Shown here: positions 58,887 to 64,000 of the stretch, piece after piece
Layout of the letters: every line of letters begins with the position of its first letter
Numbering within the stretch: position 1 is the first letter of the stretch
Assembly: GCA_051653605.1 (NCBI GenBank)
Contig: JBOFWL010000145.1
Location: forward strand, 62,001-126,000
Length of the DNA stretch: 64,000 bases
Direction of reading: 5' to 3'
From: JBOFWL01 sp051653605
Lineage (GTDB): Bacteria > Spirochaetota > Brevinematia > Brevinematales > Brevinemataceae
The notes under the pieces: model-generated
Told to the model about the DNA's origin: nothing
What the model saw: only the letters and a program-made list of their open reading frames with translations
Databases searched by the model: none
Made by a program: the position numbers and the translations under genes

Positions 58887-60614
58887 ATGAAAAATAAACA
58901 AGTTACATCTCCAATCCGTCGATTATTGCGGATGCTATCAATTTATAAAGGCCGCCTTTTAACTATATTAATGGCAGCTATTCTTTTTGTTGCCGGTCGA
59001 ACAGGGGTTTCTTATTTTATTGGTGATTTTATCAACAATGTGTTCATGAGCGGCAATACTTCTAGCCTTAATATCAGAATGATTGGACTTCTCTTTGGGC
59101 TGGGTTTTTTGTGGAGTGCTGCTCAATACATGATGTATGTTCTATCCGGTAAGCTTGCCATTCGTATTGCGCATCTTTTACGCGAAAAGCTTTATGAAAA
59201 ACTTGTTCGTCTTCCTATCCCTTACTATCATAAGCACGATTCTTCTCGAATAATTTCCACTGCCTCTAACGATATTACGTTGGTGGAGAGTTTTCTGATG
59301 AATATTATGGTACAGCTAGTAGCACAACCACTTACCGTGCTTGCAATTATTGCCACAATGTTTATCATTAACTGGAAATTATCTCTTTACTTTATTATAT
59401 TGGGGCCACTTATTGCAGGATTATTAGGAATCGTTGGGTCGAAGGTTCAGAAGCTTGGGCGAAGTATGCAAGAAAATATCGCTGGAATTACTAAAATTTT
59501 TTCGGAAAGTATTCGCCATATCGTGGTTATTAAAGGTTATAATAGCGAAGACGCCGAAATATCTCGTTTTAAAGAAAAAAACCAAGCCCAGCTTACTCTC
59601 GCCGATAAAGAAGTCAAGATTCGGCTTCTTGGTCTTCCTGCTTCCGATTTTTTAGGGATTACCGCCGTGATTCTTCTTCTTTCTGTTGGAGCATTAGGGA
59701 TTCAACTCGGCATTGCTGTCCCTGGTGATGTTGCTAAATTTGTTGCAATGGCTATCGTACTTTCAGAGCCAATTTCATCTTCAAGCCAACTTATTCTTGT
59801 GGTGAGACGTCTTGCCCCTTCTCTTGAACGTATTTTTGAGATTCTCGATACCCCAGAAGAACAGGAAAATCTCAAACCAATCGAAGATATTAAGGGGCAA
59901 CTCTCGTTTAAGGATGTTCACTTCTCATATAATCATCAACGAAAAATCCTCAACAACGTTTCTCTTGATATTAAATCTGGGGAAACAATTGCTATTTTGG
60001 GCGCAAGCGGTAGTGGAAAAAGCACTTTTATGGCGTTAATTCCTAAATTTTACTGCCCTCAGCAGGGACAAATACTAATCGACGGAAAAAATATTTCGGA
60101 ATACGATGCAGCATCTATTCGTCATCAAATTGCCCTTGTTACCCAGGATACAGCCCTCTTTAGTGATACCATTTTATCGAATATCACCCTATCTAAACCC
60201 GATGCCACACTCGAAGAAATTGAAGAGGCAGCTCGCATTGCTCACGCTGATGCATTTATCAATGCCCTCCCAGACAAATATCTTACTCAAGCTGGAGATC
60301 AAGGCTCTCGACTTTCAGGGGGAGAACGCCAACGTATTATTTTGGCACGCGCCGTGCTACGCAAACCAGCATTTTTATTGCTTGACGAGCCAACAAGCGC
60401 TTTGGATGCTGCCAGCGAAAAACAAGTTTCTCAAGCCTTGGAAAATATTTATGGACGTCAAACAACTATTATCATTGCTCACAAGTTAAAAACTATCGAA
60501 AAAGTTGATCGTATTGCCATCATGCACGATGGAAAGATTGCAGAATTTGGCACTCATCAGGAACTTCTCGAAAAAGGTGGGCTTTACACAAAACTCCGAG
60601 GGGTGCATGGATGA
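58887..60614 (+). CDS. MsbA-like ABC exporter (fused transmembrane and ATPase domains)
   Basis: Half-size exporter, 575 aa, that should homodimerise. The N-terminal domain has six transmembrane helices (about residues 15-310; QYMMYVLSGKLAIRIAHLLR is the conserved cytoplasmic segment). The ATPase domain has Walker A GASGSGKST at residues 372-380, signature LSGGERQRIILARA, Walker B LLLDEPTSALD and H-loop IAHKLKTI. The family includes the lipid A flippase MsbA and peptide or drug exporters. The adjoining peptidase gene starts within its stop (ATGA), which also leaves room for a peptide-export role. Confidence 0.88.
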   Translation: MKNKQVTSPIRRLLRMLSIYKGRLLTILMAAILFVAGRTGVSYFIGDFINNVFMSGNTSSLNIRMIGLLFGLGFLWSAAQYMMYVLSGKLAIRIAHLLREKLYEKLVRLPIPYYHKHDSSRIISTASNDITLVESFLMNIMVQLVAQPLTVLAIIATMFIINWKLSLYFIILGPLIAGLLGIVGSKVQKLGRSMQENIAGITKIFSESIRHIVVIKGYNSEDAEISRFKEKNQAQLTLADKEVKIRLLGLPASDFLGITAVILLLSVGALGIQLGIAVPGDVAKFVAMAIVLSEPISSSSQLILVVRRLAPSLERIFEILDTPEEQENLKPIEDIKGQLSFKDVHFSYNHQRKILNNVSLDIKSGETIAILGASGSGKSTFMALIPKFYCPQQGQILIDGKNISEYDAASIRHQIALVTQDTALFSDTILSNITLSKPDATLEEIEEAARIAHADAFINALPDKYLTQAGDQGSRLSGGERQRIILARAVLRKPAFLLLDEPTSALDAASEKQVSQALENIYGRQTTIIIAHKLKTIEKVDRIAIMHDGKIAEFGTHQELLEKGGLYTKLRGVHG

Positions 60615-62521
60615 AAAAATTCTGCCTCGCTTTTAGTGTAATATTTGCCATAGGAATATCTTACGCAAAAGATACACTTAGTATTCGAGGAAATATTACA
60701 GTTAGAGCTGATGCCTTACAACTATCTGGAGATCTAACATATACTATTCAAAATCAAAGCTCGAATCCTAAAAATCAATGGGTTCTTGCCGTCAACCCTT
60801 TAGTAGATATTCTCGCTGTCCGACAGGGTGAAGCAGACCTAGAAGTGCGTTCTCAAATATCTGGCAACATGAGAATTCTCACAATAACTCTTCCTCTACG
60901 CACTAATGAAAGAACTAGCGTCAATATTCGATTTTCTCTTCTCCCCCAAGGCCAAGATCCTCGACTGATATTTGATGAAACTGGAGCCTTTTTGGATGGT
61001 AGAAGACAGTGGTTGCCTCTTCCCATCAACGATAAATCTATTTCTTATAATATAAGTGTGCTAACTCCCACAAATTTAAGAGCGATTATGGGGGGAAAAC
61101 TTATTTCTGAAACCGAAAGCCTTGTTGGAAATATTTCTACATGGTCAAGCGAATTAAATAAGATTATGCTAAGCTCAACTCTTATTTTAACAACAAAATC
61201 TCGAAAAAAAATAGGTGATTTATACTTTTATGATGACGATCTCGATGCTCTAACTCAAGCACTAACCCCTTATTGGGGCGCAATCAGGGAAAAACAACGT
61301 TTCTATCCTTTGACAGAGGCTCATTTATTTCCAACAGATATTCGTATTCCTGGGAAAGCGGATGATTTTGCTGACGGAGAATTTATTGGGAGTATTATAT
61401 TCCTAGATTCTAAGTTAGTTAGGGCTGCTAAAAACCCACTGCATTCTTTTACTCTATCAGGTCCAGCCCATAAACGATTGCTCGAAACTGTTATTCACGA
61501 ATTATTTCATGCCTACCTACCAGGCGTCCTTGAATATTCACCAAAAGAATCCATTCTTATGGAAAGTTTTGTTCAATATCTAACATTGAGTTTAATCTCC
61601 TCTATCTCCCCCTCTTGGGGAGCTGAAATAAGAAGACGAGACCGTTTTTTAATGCTAAATCTTCTTACTTCAAGAGATACGCAGAATCCTATTTGGAAGT
61701 ATCTACTGGGATCAACCTTATTTGACAAAACTTTTGAGCAAAGCATGCTAAGGGGAATATTACTAGCTGATACTTTATCCGAGAAATATCAAGATACAGA
61801 TTTTGCCTTCACTGATATCATCGAAACAGCTAATATTCATCAAAATCTGGCTCTTTCCGACGATAAAATTTTCCCAGAATTTCTCAATGAGTTCAATCGA
61901 ACATTTCTATATAACACCGATTTACAACGAATCTCGACAAATCTTACCAATGCATTTGATAGTTCCTATGAACAATTAACATTACTTCGTATTCGCCACA
62001 CCTATCCTAAAGAATGGCTTGGGTCTCTTGTATGGGTTGATCAAGATGGAACAAATACGCTTCCTTTAACCCTGCCTGCGGGGACAATATGGGTAAGTAA
62101 TTTTAGTAGTTCTCAGATATCATATGCTATGCTGAAATCTCATCTGGATGATTTAGAACAATTCCTCGGCGATAATCTTACCCCCGAGGCTAATATAGGT
62201 TGGCAATTGATTCAACATCTCAATAACGCAGATTTCTTTGATGAAGAGTATAGAAAAAATCAGAGAATTTTAGTGAAACCAGAACTACTTAAGAGATTAG
62301 AAACATATCGATCATTGGGATTTTCTTATCTCTGGGATAATACAAAAGATCGGGAGCTTCAAGCATATTTAGTCGATATCAGAAACTTGAGGCAAGCTTT
62401 TATTACGTTATCTTTTTCTCAGGTTAATGATAGTGTTGAAATACTAGAATTATTTAATCCTCTAGAACAAAGAATTTTATCTCAACGCCGCCAATCTTTA
62501 GAAAATTCATCATCTCCTTAA
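60611..62521 (+). CDS. Exported M1-like (gluzincin) metallopeptidase
   Basis: Signal peptide MKKFCLAFSVIFAIGISYA. The N-terminal beta domain (residues 20-200, SGDLTYTIQNQSSNPKNQWV) resembles the M1 beta-saddle. The catalytic domain has VIHELFHAYLPGVLEY, with His296 and His300 as zinc ligands and Glu297 as base. The third ligand is likely Glu318 in LMESFVQYLTL, which follows after 17 residues rather than the usual 18. No M1 GAMEN exopeptidase motif was seen, so the specificity is open. It overlaps the ABC exporter gene by 4 bp and so is made together with it. Location should be periplasmic or secreted. Confidence 0.72.
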   Translation: MKKFCLAFSVIFAIGISYAKDTLSIRGNITVRADALQLSGDLTYTIQNQSSNPKNQWVLAVNPLVDILAVRQGEADLEVRSQISGNMRILTITLPLRTNERTSVNIRFSLLPQGQDPRLIFDETGAFLDGRRQWLPLPINDKSISYNISVLTPTNLRAIMGGKLISETESLVGNISTWSSELNKIMLSSTLILTTKSRKKIGDLYFYDDDLDALTQALTPYWGAIREKQRFYPLTEAHLFPTDIRIPGKADDFADGEFIGSIIFLDSKLVRAAKNPLHSFTLSGPAHKRLLETVIHELFHAYLPGVLEYSPKESILMESFVQYLTLSLISSISPSWGAEIRRRDRFLMLNLLTSRDTQNPIWKYLLGSTLFDKTFEQSMLRGILLADTLSEKYQDTDFAFTDIIETANIHQNLALSDDKIFPEFLNEFNRTFLYNTDLQRISTNLTNAFDSSYEQLTLLRIRHTYPKEWLGSLVWVDQDGTNTLPLTLPAGTIWVSNFSSSQISYAMLKSHLDDLEQFLGDNLTPEANIGWQLIQHLNNADFFDEEYRKNQRILVKPELLKRLETYRSLGFSYLWDNTKDRELQAYLVDIRNLRQAFITLSFSQVNDSVEILELFNPLEQRILSQRRQSLENSSSP

Positions 62522-62535
62522 AAGAGATAAAAAGA

Positions 62536-62567
62536 AAAACCCCTCTAAAATTAGAGGGGTTTTTAAT
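62536..62567. terminator. Bidirectional terminator between the peptidase and flaA
   Basis: Stem AAAAACCCCTCTAA (62536-62549) / TTAGAGGGGTTTTT (62552-62565), loop AA (effectively AAAT), flanked by A and T runs. Confidence 0.9.
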
Positions 62568-62580
62568 TTCATAATACTTA

Positions 62581-63579
62581 TTAAGCACCTGCTGCTGGAG
62601 CTGCTGCAGCTGCAGCGGCTTCTTGATTCGCAGTTCGGAGTTTAAGCATGTTCTTGCGAAGAAGTAATTCTTCAGCAATACGCTTACTCATAACTGATCG
62701 TTTGCGGATAGCTTCTGTAGAAATAACTTTCCAGAGCGCTTCGTCATCGATATCAAGATCTTCACGAACAACTGCAAGGTCACTATCGATAGTAATGTCT
62801 CTAACATAACCAAAGAAGTGTGGGTTTGTATTGCCTTCGGGTTTGTAGAAAGCCAAGGCATCAAACTTGTAGTAAGGCATAGTGAAAGGATATAAAGGAT
62901 TCTTTACAGGTTTCCAATCATTTGCATCTTCTAAGTAGAAAGGATTAACGTAGCTAAGACGTCTCCATCCTTCGTGGAAAATAGATCCAAAACCATATTC
63001 AATAAGTTGATCGTTTTCATTACGAATACGAACACCAGCTGTGTAATTATAGTTAAGACCATAGATCCAAGAACGAACATTTCTTAATTGACCAACGTTT
63101 ACTAACAATCCGATGCTTAAACCAGCATCTTGACCATCATTTTCGGATACATAAGTTCCGTCTGTGTAGTTAGCGTTAAAATAGAAAGGCATAGAAATTA
63201 TAGCCCAGAAAGGGTTAGCCCAAGGTTTAAATGCCAATCGAACACCTAAAACTGTTCCATGTTGTTGACTTGGAGCAGGTTTAATCATAGAATTTTTATC
63301 ATTTTCGGGTGTCTGTGCGGAAGAATTTAATTCAACTCTCCAATTAGACAAATCCCAATCGGCTTCTGCAAATTCAAAATCCGGCCATCCATTAGCACGA
63401 ATATCCAATTCTGGATTTTCTGCAATAGCATTGTTGTAGATTTCCTGATCGCGCTGCATTACTTGTCTGATGTTTTCATCAAAAGTAGTGAAGTCAATCA
63501 AGGTTCTTTCAGCGGCACTCAGTGGCCCGGCAACACCAAGCACCAGCGCAATAGATAAAAGAGCTCTCATGTGACTCAT
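62581..63579 (-). CDS. flaA: Periplasmic flagellar filament outer-layer (sheath) protein FlaA
   Basis: FlaA coats the FlaB core of spirochaete periplasmic flagella and shapes filament stiffness. The 332-aa protein has a Sec signal peptide (MSHMRALLSIALVLGVAGPL, mature near AERTLIDF). It has the FlaA-family run FKPWANPFWAIISMPFYF, then YGFGSIFHEGWRRLSYVNPF, and PHFFGYVRDITIDSDLAV. The last 30 aa are charged and end in an Ala-rich tail. AAGGAGAGG precedes the ATG; a second Met is at codon 4. The presence of FlaA places the organism among spirochaetes. Confidence 0.92.
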   Translation of the reverse strand: MSHMRALLSIALVLGVAGPLSAAERTLIDFTTFDENIRQVMQRDQEIYNNAIAENPELDIRANGWPDFEFAEADWDLSNWRVELNSSAQTPENDKNSMIKPAPSQQHGTVLGVRLAFKPWANPFWAIISMPFYFNANYTDGTYVSENDGQDAGLSIGLLVNVGQLRNVRSWIYGLNYNYTAGVRIRNENDQLIEYGFGSIFHEGWRRLSYVNPFYLEDANDWKPVKNPLYPFTMPYYKFDALAFYKPEGNTNPHFFGYVRDITIDSDLAVVREDLDIDDEALWKVISTEAIRKRSVMSKRIAEELLLRKNMLKLRTANQEAAAAAAAPAAGA

Positions 63580-63664
63580 AGTCCTCTCCTTAGGAATATT
63601 TTATATCCTTATATATTTGGGAATATTTAGGTTGGTTCTGACAATATCAGAATATCTCTGACAT

Positions 63665-63694
63665 ATTTTGCACGATTTTAGGGGCAACTGTCAA
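63665..63694 (-). promoter_or_regulatory. Candidate promoter of flaA
   Basis: On the minus strand, TTGACA (63694 to 63689), 18 nt, CAAAAT (63670 to 63665), giving a leader of about 80 nt. No sigma28-type box was recognised. Confidence 0.45.
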
Positions 63695-63760
63695 GTAAAA
63701 ACCTATATTTTTCCTCAAGTATTTGTCGGCACGAAGGGGGGCAAAACTTGAAGATTATTA

Positions 63761-64000
63761 TTAATTTTTTTTATTTTTTTGAATCGTTATCGATTCTATG
63801 TTTACCCCTAGATCAAGCCGTTGTTCTTCCCATAAAATAGGGATGCTTCTACCATCAATTAAATAACGAATCGTTTTAACTGGGAAATTTCTTTTAATAC
63901 TATAAAAAAATAACTGCGTATCCCTTGTTGGAACCCCCTCTTGCCAAGAAAGATAAAACTCCGAATTCCAATTAATTATCAATGTTTCTTTTGGTGTATC
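63761..64000 (-). CDS. C-terminal end of a GerMN-like domain protein; gene enters from the right edge
   Basis: The frame is open to base 64000 (upstream codons read DTPKETLIINWN), so this is only the end of a larger gene. The fragment contains LFFYSIKRNFPVKTIRYLID and GRSIPILWEEQRLDLG. This resembles the end of a GerMN domain (hydrophobic segment, then 'fLIDG', then a short loop and 'DL'). GerMN domains are found in exported cell-wall-associated proteins. It is a fragment, so the call is tentative. Confidence 0.5.
   Translation of the reverse strand, partial: DTPKETLIINWNSEFYLSWQEGVPTRDTQLFFYSIKRNFPVKTIRYLIDGRSIPILWEEQRLDLGVNIESITIQKNKKN

Noticed and set aside
63761..63982. Complete 73-aa gene at the right edge
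   Set aside because: The apparent start is a TTG without a ribosome-binding site, and the frame remains open to base 64000, so it is the end of a larger gene.
1..64000. tRNA, rRNA, tmRNA, CRISPR, prophage or insertion sequence
   Set aside because: I looked for cloverleaf ends, spaced direct repeats, terminal inverted repeats and transposase or integrase motifs by eye and saw none. A tRNAscan, CRISPR and IS search would be decisive.

Overview
This is an AT-rich chromosomal segment of a double-membraned, motile spirochaete. The main evidence is a FlaA-type periplasmic flagellar sheath protein (62581-63579), a stand-alone CheW, and many lipoproteins with spirochaete-like lipoboxes. An OmpL47-like exported protein, a lipid-A-disaccharide-synthase-related protein and an MsbA-like exporter point the same way. 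No rRNA, tRNA, transposase, integrase, CRISPR array or phage gene was seen. The window reads as core chromosome with two accessory-looking blocks: the FN3 lipoproteins and the surface-polysaccharide cluster. The genus cannot be fixed from the sequence alone.

Layout. 1-5.7 kb holds the N-terminal part of topA, divergent comM, then rplU-prp-rpmA, a DksA/TraR-type zinc protein, mltG and a Nif3-like protein. 5.7-10.2 kb holds a helical-repeat protein, a small transcription unit with an 18-codon ORF, a small hypothetical gene, murB and an enlarged ligA. 10.3-17.6 kb has a large exported TPR protein, murG, a membrane TPR protein, ychF and an ApeA-like HEPN gene. 17.6-22.3 kb has an SpsF-like cytidylyltransferase, a membrane-anchored protein and the glyS-plsY operon. 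22.6-24.4 kb encodes an exported protein with a long Ala/Pro/Lys repeat tail. 24.6-35.1 kb has a hypothetical gene, an isochorismatase-like hydrolase, two FN3-repeat lipoproteins (799 and 1704 aa), a soluble protein with EIIB-like repeats and another lipoprotein. 35.4-38.6 kb has fba, an RNase H, and fabZ-fabD. 39-46.6 kb is a six-gene operon beginning with murE and continuing into surface-polysaccharide genes. 46.7-54.2 kb has ruvB, a TM2 protein, rpsD, two paralogous lipoproteins and dnaE. 54.2-64 kb has yebC and a partner, an OmpL47-like exported protein, cheW, an exported protein, an ABC exporter coupled to an M1-like peptidase, flaA, and the 3' end of a GerMN-like gene.

How the genes fit together. 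Envelope building dominates: murB, murE, murG and mltG for peptidoglycan; fabD, fabZ and plsY for phospholipid; the 39-45 kb cluster plus the MsbA-like exporter for glycolipid or O-antigen-like polymer. Replication and repair are represented by topA, ligA, ruvB and dnaE, and translation by rplU, rpmA, rpsD, glyS, ychF and prp.

Expression signals are unusually readable. Many genes have a TTGnnn - 17/18 nt - TAtAAT promoter, and nearly every convergent junction has a GC-stem/T-tract terminator. For several genes (HEPN, ruvB, dnaE, ABC exporter) the -10 box ends 7-8 nt before the ATG and no Shine-Dalgarno sequence is present, which predicts leaderless mRNAs.
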